From: Flabesymbios commensalis
Lineage: Eukaryota; Annelida; Polychaeta; Terebellida; Flabelligeridae
NCBI GenBank assembly: GCA_964017125.1
Contig: OZ024902.1
Location: forward strand, 34,376,676 to 34,440,675
Length of the DNA: 64,000 nt
Direction: 5' to 3'
The notes below the pieces were generated by a model. It did no database searches, was not told the DNA's origin, and was given only the letters and a program-made list of their open reading frames with translations. Both the position numbers and the translations under genes were made by a program. Below are positions 10,991 through 22,580 of this stretch, in pieces. Position 1 is the first letter of the stretch, and the number at the start of each line of letters is the position of its first letter.

Positions 10991-11985
10991 CTGCACTAAT
11001 ATTAATATATTGTTGTGCTGATAATCTTTTTGATTTGTTTATAATATTTGAATACATAAACCAATGTAATGAAAATAAGTCATTTTAAAAGAGAATAATA
11101 TGTAAGTGTGGTGGATTAATCAAGACACCTTTGTGTGTCTTGCGCTGCGTAGACACTCTCTGCGCATGCTCACACAATCACTTGACTTTTTGACTTGGAG
11201 GGATGCCTAATATATGGGGATTATCGTTGACACCGGTTGGGTATAAACCGCAATTTGAGAGTATGCAGTTTTTGTAACAATGATATCGGGGACGAATTTT
11301 ATTATATGTTTAAATGTTCATATTTTAACTGAGAACGTTCAATCTATGTACTTTGTATGATCACTCTAATGTCTCAAATTTGAAGAACATGAGGAACACC
11401 AAATACAAAACTACACAGACAACCTTTGTAAATTTATTTAAAAAAATATTAGATCGCTTTTTTATGAATACTTGTGAAGCAACTGTTACCTTTAAATGTC
11501 ACGTTAAATAGTATAGTTATAATAAAATGTACAGTAGTAGTATTTTAATGTAGTAATAGTTTTGTACATATTATATATATTTCGAAATGAAAAATGGCTA
11601 AACTAAGTGTCATAGATGCAAAGTACGCACTGCAAGCTGATTTTGATTTTTTTTTAATATAGCTATTGACAGCATCCGAAAACAACCATAACCGAAATAT
11701 GTTTGGGAGAACATGTTCAAATGACGTCATCAAGATGGATGCAATTTTACACATTTGGGTCTCTTTGGTCACCTTTCAATTTCAGTGTATATTTCAAATA
11801 TACAATACCTTTACTTTTTTATTATCAACGTTTGAAAAAAACATTCTCTACCAGATTTAATATTGAATATTTGATTTCTAAAATGACTAAATCAAATTGG
11901 CTAAAAAATGCAAAATTTCACAATAAATTACTAATTTGCTAAGTAATATACAGATAATATAAGATAATATGAGAATAATAATACA
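10991..11985. other. Stretch with no recognisable feature
   Basis: AT-rich. The overlapping short frames at 11545-11942 have no recognisable domain. Near 11235-11265 a weakly conserved piece (AAACCGCAATTTGAGAG) resembles, inverted, the sequence at about 4610-4630. This hints that the inverted pair of arrays extends further outward. Confidence 0.35.
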
Positions 11986-11999
11986 TGTATATATTATAA

Positions 12000-12308
12000 A
12001 TGAAATGATTCGGGCTTCAGGCCACCTTTGTGCACATATAGGCTAAATTGGGCCAGGAAACCTCCTGAGGATGGTGAGATGATTGAGATGACACTGTCCT
12101 CCAGACACAGGATTCGAAATTCGAGCCCTGGCGGTCTGAGGCCGAGCACGCTACCTCTCGGTCACGGAGGCTCCCCACAATACTAACTTTCACACGTGGA
12201 TGGGGAAGAAACAATTTTGTTTCTTTCAAACCGCCGAGACCGGGAACCGAACCCCGGACTCTGGCGTGAAAGGCAGCGGTGCTAACCACTACCCTAGGGC
12301 CCCCGCCC
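12000..12308 (-). mobile_element. Full-length dimeric tRNA-derived SINE
   Basis: On the minus strand the head reads GGGCCCTAGGGTAGTGGTTAGC (A box TAGTGGTTAGC), then CCTTTCACGCC with a TTC anticodon-like triplet, then GGGTTCGGTTCCCGG (B box). This is a tRNA-Glu(UUC)-like unit. A second tRNA-like half follows (GTGACCGAGAGGTAGCGTGC, then GGGCTCGAATTTCGAATCC). The 3' end is GCCCGAATCATTTCA. It is flanked by a 14-bp duplication (TGTATATATTATAA at 11986-11999 and 12309-12322). The open frame inside (12017-12289) is fortuitous and recurs in every SINE copy. Confidence 0.9.
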
Positions 12309-12476
12309 TGTATATATTATAATGATATAAGAATAAGAATAAAAAAGAATAATATCCATGCAGTCCACAGATTATCTGCATATTGAAAAAAAAACAAAAT
12401 ATACTACAGCATTGGATGATATATGCATATGTAATTTTTATTTTTTCTCACCCTTTGATCTCTGAAGTAGTGACAT

Positions 12477-12479
<3 letters not shown>

Positions 12480-12535
<56 letters not shown>
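12480..12535. repeat. (TA)n microsatellite
   Basis: Uninterrupted alternating TA over about 56 bp. Confidence 0.98.
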
Positions 12536-12537
<2 letters not shown>

Positions 12538-14035
12538 TTATTTATAATTGTTAAGTAAAAACAAAACCAACCACTTTACTAGCAGTTGAATTTTTCTTAA
12601 ATATTATTAAACTAGTCAGCGACAACACCAACATATTTTAGCGTTGACCCTTTGTCTATGCAATACAAAACAAAATTATCGCGAATTCACTTCGTGTATT
12701 GAAAAAAATGTGTTGAGCGGCATACAAAAAAATCCTATTAATCAAACAAATGGATTTAATAGTAGCCGTTTGTGATGCAGCTTATTAAAAATTCAAGGAT
12801 AATATTTTAAAAATTGTAATTAACACTCTAACATAGAGAATTCTAAATTTGTAATATTAAATACGTGCTGTCAGGATTTTACGGCTGAATGTTCACAGTC
12901 TAAAAACTACAATTATTGTCAAAATACAGTCAAGTGTAATAAAAGGATCGCTTCGTGATCTGATTAACCTTTGATCACCATTTTTAATCATTTATTGAAC
13001 TGCGATATCACCATGCACTTACATCTGTAATGACAATCATATGCTTTTTCATTAATTGATGTATTATATTACAAGCCGGTTAGGAAGTCATCACTTCCAT
13101 AGGTATATCACTGTTTGATCTCAACCTAGTTCTGAAAGACAGGAGAAAAACACTGCTATTGATGAAAGTGTGAATAGCGATTGATATAATCTGCTTGACT
13201 TGGCCTGCACTACCAATCTTCCGTTTCTGTGTTTGTTTCTTTCACATCTAAGCTTATCTAAACATATACTTGGCGTCGGAATATAACAGAGCTCCGGCCT
13301 AGCAAGACACAACTATATGTCTATCATTTTGACTGTTAGAGATAACTGTCAGTGTACATTCATCTCTTTGCCTTTGATCCGCATTAGATGGAAATCTTCT
13401 GTGCTTGGCGAAAACCAAGAAGATAAACGGTGATGCAACATTCTCTGTGGTAGCCGCTCCACTTTGGAACGAGATTTCATCGTAATTTGCCACCATAATG
13501 TGAGCATTGTCTACAATGTCCAAATGTGGCAGCATAACGTCAGAATGTAGGAATATAATGTCATTATATGATGTCATGACAATTTAGAATTCAACATTTC
13601 GATGCCTGTATTTCAGTTATTAATGCCATTAATTGTAAAATATCACGATATGACATTATAGTGTCGTATTATGCAATACAAATAGAAAATCATGATATGT
13701 TGGTCGCTTTCCATTTTATCCCACCAAGTTATCATAAAACATGCCTTATTATGCACACTATGCTAAGATAATGTCAGGATAATCCTGTGGTGGACAGTGG
13801 TTAATATAACTGGACTAGTACCATCCACAGGTGCTCGTAATTCAATAGATGTGGTAGTATAAAATAACATTTGCACACAATACGTGAATTATACTATATA
13901 AAGTTGTATTATATAACTGTATCATGTCTCTACCGCATATTAAAATGCCCGAAACACATTACATCACCTCAATAACAGTTGTAACCTTAAGAATATTGGG
14001 CTATGCATATAGGACATCGGCTACAACCACCCTAC
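12536..14035. other. Stretch with no recognisable gene
   Basis: AT-rich. A minus-strand frame at 13299-13577 ends in a peptide with ordinary-looking composition but no domain I recognise. It could be part of an exon or chance. No splice borders convinced me. Confidence 0.35.
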
Positions 14036-14120
14036 ATCACTGGGGGTGAACTAGGTCAGAGCCAAAAACGTTTGGTGACGATCTCAATCGATTTTCACAT
14101 GTGTTTTGTCACGGTTTAGC
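14036..14120 (+). repeat. One arm of a distant inverted pair (partner at 22908-23010)
   Basis: GGGGTGAACTAGGTCAGAGC, TTTGGTGACGATCTCAATCG and TTTTGTCACGGTTTAG match, as complement, GTGACCGAGTTCACTCCC, CGAGATCGTCACTAAACATT and AAACCGTGACAATAC near 22935-23000. Identity is moderate. The two arms are about 8.9 kb apart. Confidence 0.6.
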
Positions 14121-14876
14121 TGCTATATATCTTCACCAGACAGATCAAGTTATCATTTTTTTATTACCTTGGCTTCTGAAATATGCTGGCCGTGTTGCTA
14201 TGGTAAGGACGTATATTAGTCTTTGCCACTGCATGTAGATATTTGTTATTTCTAATATTTCATTGAATTTATTAACCAAAAATAGAATAGATAGAAACTG
14301 AATGTCACGGTTACATTGTGATAGTTTCACGGTTGCTAAATGATTGCTTTCTATAGTGTCACAGTTTAGTGATGACAGTTTTTATTGGCTTCATGATGGA
14401 ACAGGTCGCTGTTTTTATTGCCACCGGAATGAATATAGGGACAGCCACAATGCGGAAATTAGACATTGCATTGTTCAATCACAAGCCATTCTTTTGTAGC
14501 ACCTGTTCAAGATTATTCTTGTAAAATTTGGTGGAATTCAAATATAAATGTATGTGATGAAATAACAGAGCGAGCCATGAGATGTTATTTAGGTGTACAT
14601 AATCTTACCCTACTACCCGCATTATAATGATGAAATGGGTTAGATAAGAACTAAATATCGTCGTTATATACATGTTATTAGATTTTGGAATCGTTCAGTA
14701 AATATGGAAAATCACAGATTAACAAAACATATTTTTCAGTCTGACGTATTATTTTCATTGACAGGTAAGCGCAATTGGTCGTACAATGTAAATAAAAAAA
14801 ATTAACAGCCAAGTTTACCCGAAAATGTCTTTGAAAACTTTATCGCGTGTGATATTTTAAATGTAAAACATAAAAC

Positions 14877-15477
14877 TATTTATCGTACAAAAAACAGACA
14901 CATAAAATGGGGAAAATTTGTTTATTAAAAATAAACATCAAATTAAACGACTACAAATAAAAAGGGCTTCACTTCAAATGTTGTTAATGTAAACGTGGTT
15001 GTAACAGAGTGAAGCCCTAAGACCAAAATAGGTATAAATTTACTTGACAGTCAGTTAACAGGATTAACCAGTGAATATTTATACATGTCTCTAATTGATC
15101 TAATCTACTATGAATATTGATACATGTCTCAAATTGATCAAATCTACTAGGACTATTTATACATGTCTCTGATTGATCTAATCTACTATGAATATTTATA
15201 CATGTCTCTGATTGATCTAATCTACTATTTAAATGTGAACTTTGCCTCTTGTATCATTACAAACAAATTAGATAATATCAACCAAACTATCAATAACAAT
15301 CTAGTAATTGTTCACACAAAACCAAACCTATCAATAACAATCTACTAGTTGTTCACATTAATATATTAATGAACATTGACTCTTGTATCATTACATACAA
15401 ATTACATAATATTGACAAAATCTATCAATAATATTATTAAACAAGATTATCTGTTGTTGAGGAGGGTATGAAAACGG
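14877..15477. repeat. ~600-bp repeat, copy A
   Basis: Begins TATTTATCGTACAAAAAAC and ends GGAGGGTATGAAAACGG. It matches copy A' (15748-16347) at about 98% by eye. It contains a short hairpin (AGGGCTTCACT at 14963-14973 and AGTGAAGCCCT at 15008-15018) and a four-unit 39-bp minisatellite. No coding signal; the 61-codon frames in A and A' are the minisatellite read through. Confidence 0.85.
15071..15229. repeat. 39-bp minisatellite, four units
   Basis: Units read rTGAATATTTATACATGTCTC followed by TGATTGATCTAATCTACT with a few substitutions. The same four units recur in copy A' at 15941-16099. Confidence 0.85.
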
Positions 15478-15531
15478 TCAGAAGAAAAATGAACCAAAAA
15501 ACTTGCAGCGGATGGAAGCGGGAGGAGGTGG

Positions 15532-15751
15532 GATTTTCTTGATAGACATAGAATCTGCTATATAAATTTATATTTCTTTCGGATTAATTTTCGGCTTGGA
15601 CCACCCTCAAGATTTCATTGCTAAAAGAGACTGTTACAAACAAATCGAGATCCGAACAAACCATGAATTACATAGCTTGGGATTCGCCTAAGATTAATAA
15701 TGTATTTTGTGTCCGATAAAAAGAGCTTTCATTTTACGAAAACTCTGTATT
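15532..15751 (+). repeat. 220-bp repeat R, copy 1
   Basis: Runs from GATTTTCTTGATAGACATAG to ACGAAAACTCTGTATT. A second copy at 20811-21030 differs at about four positions. It abuts copy A' directly. The ends lack TG...CA and no retroelement genes lie between the copies, so I do not read them as LTRs. Confidence 0.85.
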
Positions 15752-16347
15752 TATCGTACAAAAAACAGACACATAAAATGGGGAAAATTTGTTTATTAAA
15801 AATAAACATCAAATTAAACGACTACAAATAAAAAGGGCTTCACTTCAAATGTTGTTAATGTAAACGTGGTTGTAACAGAGTGAAGCCCTAAGACCAAAAT
15901 AGGTGTAAATTTACTTGACAGTCAGTTAACAGGGTTAACCATGGAATATTTATACATGTCTCTAATTGATCTAATCTACTATGAATATTTATACATGTCT
16001 CAAATTGATCAAATCTACTAGGACTATTTATACATGTTTCTGATTGATCTAATCTACTATGAATATTTATACATGTCTCTGATTGATCTAATCTACTATT
16101 TAAATGTGAACTTTGCCTCTTGTATCATTACAAACAAATTAGATAATATCAACCAAACTATCAATAACAATCTAGTAATTGTTCACACAAAACCAAACCT
16201 ATCAATAACAATCTACTAATTGTTCACATTAATATATTAATGAACATTGACTCTTGTATCATTGCATACAAATTACATAATATTGACAAAATCTATCAAT
16301 AACATTATAAACAAGATTATCTGTTGTTGAGGAGGGTATGAAAACGG
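15748..16347. repeat. ~600-bp repeat, copy A'
   Basis: Direct repeat of 14877-15477 with roughly ten differences, including the hairpin near 15834-15890 and the 39-bp minisatellite at 15941-16099. The offset is 870-871 bp. Confidence 0.85.
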
Positions 16348-17059
16348 CACACAGACACAAAGTGTCTGACCCCCACAACACAAACTTACGAATGCATCGT
16401 AAGAGCACATATGAATTCCAACCTCTCATCTGTCTAATCCACTATTACTTGCGGCATCAGAAACAACACTAATTCTAAATAGTGAAGTGCTATATAGTCT
16501 GAAATTTAGTTTTTAAATTGAAATTAGGATGTCTACAGAAGTGAAACTTGAAATTTACATGTAATGAATAGATAACCAAATAATTAAAATTTCCAAATGT
16601 AGATAATAAGGGACACATTATCATAACATCTGTTGTATTTATAATTCCTGAAGCAAGTCTGAGTAGTGTTTTGACTGGCTGGATTTATATGTCAGTGGAA
16701 TTTTATTTTCTGTAAGTGTAAAATCTGACCACAGAAGTATACAGACCTCATTTTGAGCTGACCTAGGTATTGCAGACACACTTTGAAAACATAAGAAGAC
16801 CACAAAACATAGATTTAGAAGGATTTGAAGCAAATTAGGAACATGAGGAAATGGTCCACATCTTGAGTATTGCTGTATTCACTAAAAATGTTGTTTACAT
16901 ATACATTCAAAAGCAAGATCTAAAGAATTCTAAAAAAAAAAAAAATAATAATAATAATAATTTCTTACTCACGCAGTTATTGACGAAAAAGCAAAATTTT
17001 AGCTTTTTCTTCTCTTCTACGGGAGACGAAAAAGGACATAAATCATTCACATTCAAAGT
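16348..17059. other. Stretch with no recognisable feature
   Basis: AT-rich, with an A-run and (AAT)n near 16930-16965. A 155-codon plus-strand frame from 16851 runs through this low-complexity tract into the next repeat. I do not regard it as a gene. Confidence 0.4.
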
Positions 17060-17573
17060 AATTCCACCTGTAAGAATAAGCTTGTGGATATTGTATCAAA
17101 AACCGACTGGCCGAAATCGGGTTGGCAAATCACTCCCCATCATGTTTTCCATTGTTAGAACAGCTGGCGCAAGTCCTGCCGAACTAACAAATGGAAAATC
17201 ATACGTTTGGTTCTTCACAAAGTTTATTGCATCTGGCGCAAGTCCGGATGCATCCTGCCCATCCTTGCTAGCACTGATTTCAGCAGCTGGCGCAAATCCT
17301 GATGCTAGATTAAACTAATTCCACCTGTAAGAATGAGCTTGTGGATATTGTATCAAAAACCGACTGGCCGAAATCGGGTTGGCAAATCACTCCCCATCAT
17401 GTTTGCTATAGTTAGAACGGCTGGCGCAAGTCCTGCCGAACTAACAAATGAATAATCATATGTTTGGTTCTTCATGAAGTTTATTGCATCTGGCGCAAGT
17501 CCGGATGCATCCTGTCTATCATTACTAGCACTGATTTCAGCAGCTGGCGCAAGTCCTGATGCTAGATTAATCA
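17060..17573. repeat. 257-bp tandem pair with internal CTGGCGCAAGTCC words
   Basis: Unit 1 (17060-17316) and unit 2 (17317-17573) both start AATTCCACCTGTAAGAATrAG and share ACCGACTGGCCGAAATCGGG. Each unit holds three copies of CTGGCGCAArTCC about 60-65 bp apart. Identity between units is about 95% by eye. The inner palindrome CCGACTGGCCGAAATCGGGTTGG is striking but short. Confidence 0.9.
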
Positions 17574-17676
17574 AGCTAGACATAGAGCATCATGTAGTTG
17601 GCGTATAAGGCATGCAATAATTACTGCGGCCTGTAACAACTGGCCAAGTCTTGTTGTAACTGACTTTGTATTTATT

Positions 17677-17679
<3 letters not shown>

Positions 17680-17719
<40 letters not shown>
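17680..17719. repeat. Poly-T tract
   Basis: About 40 consecutive T. Confidence 0.98.
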
Positions 17720-17725
<6 letters not shown>

Positions 17726-17826
17726 AATAATATGTTCTTGCAGTAGTTTAATTGAATAATTATATTGCTTTTACCTTACACTCCTACACTTGCATACTCA
17801 TCCGAATTATTTTAATTTACCAATTA

Positions 17827-17829
<3 letters not shown>

Positions 17830-17896
<67 letters not shown>
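17830..17896. repeat. (TA)n microsatellite
   Basis: About 67 bp of uninterrupted TA. Confidence 0.98.
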
Positions 17897-17898
<2 letters not shown>

Positions 17899-17989
17899 TA
17901 AGAATGATGAAAGATTTAATTCTTGTGGCCATTTTTTTTATTTTATTTTTTTTTATTATTATTTTTTTATTTCAAAGCAGCTGGATCAC

Positions 17990-19990
17990 TAAGCTTTACA
18001 AAACAAACAACAAAGAAGAAAAACTTAGAAAGAAAAAGGTGACCCAAAACATAATTTCATAGGATCCACTTGAAACCTAAGGTCACTTTGGCAAAGCCAG
18101 AGAATGGCCTACAGGAAAACAAGCCCCTGGGATTATTCCGGAGTCATCACAAATTGGCATAATTGCATTAATTATATAAAATGAAATCAAGAGATTATCA
18201 ACTATATCTCTTCTCATTAATTTAAATTATTACTAATGAGAACGTTAAATCTTAACTTCCTAACATGAATTATTTTTAAATATCTTTATGACACTAATAT
18301 TGTATATTTTAATTTGAGATTAAGAGTAGCTGGTATGTATGCTTCATTGACCAAAAGTAACAAAAAAAGAAAACTCCAATCAAAGAGGAAAGGTGCCAAA
18401 AACATAGTTTTGACAAAGACCTATCTGAAACCGAAAGCTGTAATGGCGAGGCCAGAAAATAGCCCACAGGAAACAAATCCTGACAGAAATCAGTGGGTCA
18501 ACCACAAATTGGCATCAGCCAATGTGATTATCGCCTCCAGAGTTTATCAATTCTTGCTAAATCAAATCCTAGAAACAACAATTGCTCCTCTTCTTTATTT
18601 ATATTATTTGTAAATTTTTGCCCTACAAATCACACGATAAAATGTACCCAACAAATTTAAGTAACAAAGATGAAACTCCCAGAAATGAGGAAAAAGGCCA
18701 AAAACATATGTTCCTGACAACAAGACCTATCTGAAACCCCATAAGGCCGCAGTGGCAATGCCAAAGAATGGCCCACAGGAAAAACAGTTCCTGAAAGGAA
18801 TCAGTGAGTCAACCACAAATTGGCATAAATGCATAAAAGCAGCCAAAGTGGTTATCGCCTCCAGAGTTAATCGATCTTTGTTAACAAATTCTCTGAGACA
18901 ATTATCATTGATTTATAAAATTAATATTGTCTATTGCATTAAAGTGAGCGCCATCACAAATGTTTACTCAGCGAATCACAACAAGAATCAATCTTCTTAA
19001 CAAGATAATTTATAAAGTTGACCGAGCAAATCACACGATAAAAATTACCCAAAAAAATTTAAGTGACATAGATGAAACTCCCAACCACGAGGAAAAAGGC
19101 CAAAAACATATGTTCCTGACAACAAGACCTATCTGAAACCCCATAAGGCCACAGTGGCAATGCCAGAGAATGGCCCACAGGAAAAACAGTTCCTGAAAGG
19201 AATCAGTGAGTCAACCACAAACTAGCATAAATGCATAAAAGCAGCCAAAGTGGTTATCGCCTCAAGAGTTAATCAATCTTTGTTAAACAAATTCTCTGCC
19301 ACAATTATCGTTGATTTATAAAATTAATATTGTCTATTGCATTAAAGTGAACGCCATCTCAAATGTTTACTCAGCGAATCACAACAAGTTAACATAGTAC
19401 TTTTTCACCTGAATGAAACCAAAATTTTTATGTGACAAAGATGAAACATTTTCCATCCCCCTTGACATATTAAAAGTTATCCAAATTTGGATGCAAAAAT
19501 GCAAATGATTTTTTCGTTATGTCATTCCGCAAATGTTTGATAAATGAGGAACCGACCAGTGTTACTCTGCAGTTATAAGAGTTCTTGTTTTATGCTTAAT
19601 TTGTTAAATTTGATAATTTAATAACAACGGAAATTTACGATTGAAACGAAGAATGAGTGAACGATAATGTAAGGTTTTGAGACTGACTAGACCACATGAA
19701 AAGCCAACAATGTCAATGTGACAAAGATAAGGGTCATAATCCAAATAATTGGTCAGACAGATTCAATAATAACCACGCAAAGCTATTATCAGATATATAC
19801 ACAAACTATTAAAAATATTTGTAACATAAATTTCCTTATAGAATCATATAGTCATATAAAAATAAAGTATAGACAGCTAAAAATTTTAAATGTGCAATTG
19901 GTTATCGCCTCAATAAGTTCATCGATTCTTGTTATTTTAAATCAAATTTTAGAAACAACTATCACCATTCTCATTGATTTAAATTAAATC
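17990..19990 (+). repeat. Degenerate tandem array, ~370-bp unit
   Basis: Units begin near 17990, 18335, 18655, 19060 and (very diverged) 19715. Shared words include GACCTATCTGAAACC, GGCAATGCCAGAGAATGGCC, CACAGGAAA, CAACCACAAATTGGCATAAA and GTTATCGCCTCCAGAGTTAATC. The units at 18655 and 19060 are the closest pair. The frames 18314-18613, 18752-19000 and 19718-19987 all come from the same part of the unit. They contain no known domain and are not preserved between units. Confidence 0.8.
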
Positions 19991-20250
19991 AAAATCATAT
20001 GGTCATTGTGCTTTTAACTTAATTTAAAGTTACCACTAGCGCTTAAATTCCTAAGATTGTATATTTTTTAGTCTACATTTTATTAAAATCATGAAAGAAC
20101 AGTCCAAGCCAAATTCAATCCAGATGAATTTTGTATTATGAATTTGTCACTCCAAAAATATGTCACTGTCAGTGACTGGAAGTGCTGCCGACTATTACAC
20201 TAATATAACGATGCAACCAGTCTAATGGTAGACTAGTCTACATCGTATAT

Positions 20251-20275
20251 TTTTTTTTTTTTTTTTTTTTTTTTT
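20251..20275. repeat. Poly-T tract
   Basis: Twenty-five consecutive T. Confidence 0.97.
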
Positions 20276-20810
20276 ATCCATGAAAATGAGATAAGGCTGC
20301 GCAAAATTTTTGATTTTATAAAATGAAACAAAAAGCGATTAGACTAGGCCTATATACGTTTTTGTAGACAGCTACAATTTTTTAATGTGCAATGTCTAGA
20401 ATTAGACTATTAGACTTAAAATTAATTAGACTAAAGTCTAGTCCTAGCCCTGGCCTACTGCGGCTAGGCCAGGAGCCTATGGCAATAATAGAGTATAGTC
20501 TATAGAGTATACTAACAGTTAAGAGTAACAGTTAGAGCCGAGTCTAGACTATATCTAGACTCAAGTAACTTTGACATTTAATTTACAGCGCGTACGGATA
20601 ATACTATTATTAATAGTTCACAAAAACACGAATTCAACGTGAGCGATAATATAAAGAATTTTTGAAGTAGACCGTGTGACTGGACCGATGTCGGCGATGA
20701 TCAATCGAAGTCAATCTAAAAAACCACTGACACATGGTTGAACATATTCAAAACAATGCGAAACTATATCTAACATATAAAAGAATTATTTAAACGTATT
20801 TGAAATACAA

Positions 20811-21030
20811 GATTTTCTTGATAGACATAGAATCTGCTATATAAATTTATATTTCTTTCGGATTAATTTTCGGCTTGGACCACCCTCAAGATTTCATTGC
20901 TAAAAGAGACTGTTACAAACAAATCGAGATCCGAACAAACCACGAATTACATAGCTTGGGATTCGCCTAAGATTAATAATCTATTTTGTGTCCGATAAAA
21001 AGAGCTTCCATTCTACGAAAACTCTGTATT
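20811..21030 (+). repeat. 220-bp repeat R, copy 2
   Basis: Near-identical to 15532-15751 (four differences noted). It is directly followed by the LINE relic. Confidence 0.85.
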
Positions 21031-21560
21031 TTATTAATGGAGCAAGAGTGGAAGCGAGACACTTCAAATAAACCTAAATTGAGAAAATAATATTACCTTT
21101 AAAGCGAATTTTGCTATACCAGACTATGTTTCCAGCTTAATACCTAAACCTCATAGAAGTATTTTTGCACAATTTTGTTGTGGAATTTTGCCTTTGAGGG
21201 TGGAAACAGACCGTAGACAAAGAGATAGAGATGATACAACTGCACAGACACGCTCTTTCAAACGGGAAGAGCGTGTCTGTTCAATGTGCTCATCTGGCGA
21301 AGTCGAAGATGAATACCATTTATTGTTAAAATGAATGTCTTCGCTGAAATTAGAGTAGATTATAAACAATATTATGCGAAATAACGCCGATTTCATCAAT
21401 CTAATTTTAGAACAAAATTGTTGTTTTTTTGAACACCAAATATTGGAGAGAAACATTAAATTTTATATGCAAAGCTTGGGCAAAGGGAAAGACCTGTTTA
21501 TATGTGTAATACTTTCCTCCTCGGCACACTGTATACGTTTTGTTTGTTGTAACCTTTTAT
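21031..21560 (+). pseudogene. LINE (non-LTR retrotransposon) relic, C-terminal end of the reverse-transcriptase ORF
   Basis: The plus strand reads QEWKRDTSNKPKL, then IPDYVSSLIPKPHRSIFAQF, CCGILPLRVETDRR and, after an interruption, ERVCSMCSSGEVEDEYHFLL. This is the R(S)xxAQFRxGxLPLxxETGR...C..C..xxxEDExHFL..C module at the C-terminus of many invertebrate LINE ORF2 proteins. Reverse transcriptase and endonuclease domains are absent, so this is a 5'-truncated copy. The frame is broken: a stop follows the HFLLK segment. An extra, hairpin-forming stretch (21244-21280) lies between the ETGR and C..C parts. The downstream plus-strand frame 21374-21562 (NADFINLILEQN) is probably the very end of the same protein. 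The minus-strand frame 21151-21456 is its shadow. Confidence 0.75.
21244..21280. repeat. Perfect 14-bp stem hairpin inside the LINE relic
   Basis: ACAGACACGCTCTT (21244-21257) pairs with AAGAGCGTGTCTGT (21267-21280) across a 9-base loop. It lies where LINE proteins of this kind have a variable linker. Confidence 0.85.
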
Positions 21561-21882
21561 AAAGTGACATTTTAAGCCAAATTGGCCCGGCATATCCTAT
21601 TGTTCATGACCATGATATCTATGTCTATGTTGTTTATGTATATATGCATATCACTATAGAAAATAAATGCTTACTATATGTATCACTTCACTGTCTGCGA
21701 ATTTAACATGTGAAAACATGAAATTCATAACTGTGAACACATGTTACCGCTGACTTTCACAATTTCTTTATAGCGGCTTAGAGTTGACCTCATTTGTTTT
21801 TTTTCCCACATTCGCATATCAGTCTGATTTAGCAGTACTTGCTGTGTTTATGGTCTGCCAAGGAAGACGATGAGCTCAAAAA

Positions 21883-22580
21883 TCAAGATTTGTAACCAAA
21901 GATTGTTTTCACACTTAGGAAATTTTGTGGAGTTAACCGTTTACTTCCCATATGCGAGTTTATGTGTCCATAAAAATGAGCCTTATCTATGAATCTTTCA
22001 TGGCAATATCGACAAGATAATTTCGGTTCGGCTTGATGTTTTCTAATCATAAATATGTCGTCGCAGGGATTGTTCAGTGCTGCATTCAAAAGAACACTGA
22101 TCACATCTTATTTTTTCATCTTCGTGCTTATTCAGAATATGTCGTTTCAAATGGGTTTTTTCTGCATAATTATGATTTATCGCAGTGGTCATACTTGAAT
22201 GTGGTGTCGCAATGTACAATTGAGATGTGGCAACTCATATTGTCACTGTATTCAGGTGAATACGAGTATGGAGCACTGATTTCGTCACCAATACCTTGGT
22301 AGTTTTTGTAGCCAAGCTGCTATTACCAGAATCATCTCGTTTGATTCACACTTTAGTAACGTGTGCCGCGCCACTCACTAATTAGTCACTGTCCACTTCT
22401 GAAGTCTTTCTCGCTGGAGTACTGGTGAGATTGTTTCTTAATGGACTGACTTGACTTTCGGGTGGAAATGATATGTTGATGGTGATATCAGTCTCATCCA
22501 AATACATGAATGACCCCTCTATGCACGAAAGATCCATACTGAAGGTCCAGAATTGAAAGTGAAGAAATCGTGACACTGCA
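21883..22580 (-). pseudogene. Decayed C2H2 zinc-finger sequence
   Basis: The minus strand contains a perfect finger, CRYCHERFIDKAHFYGHINSH (C-x2-C-x12-H-x3-H), around 21950-22020. Upstream, in another frame, lies a stretch with AEKTHLKRHILNKHEDEKI and a second finger CDQCSFECSTEQSLRRH. Between the two fingers the frame shifts and a stop follows RRHIYD, so this is not an intact gene. A further minus-strand open segment (22382-22576, MDLSCIEGSF...) may be the acidic N-terminal part. C2H2 proteins bind DNA or RNA in the nucleus. Which protein this was cannot be told. A missed intron between the fingers is an alternative to a frameshift. Confidence 0.6.

Noticed and set aside
13299-13577. Minus-strand frame with protein-like composition
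   Set aside because: No recognisable family and no supported exon borders. Kept only as a note.
16851-17318. 155-codon plus-strand frame
   Set aside because: It runs from low-complexity A/AAT sequence into a 257-bp tandem repeat, and the homologous part of the second unit is open on the other strand instead.
15532-21030. Repeat R pair as long terminal repeats of a retroelement
   Set aside because: The ends are not TG...CA, no primer site or retroelement gene lies between them, and one copy abuts a different duplicated repeat.
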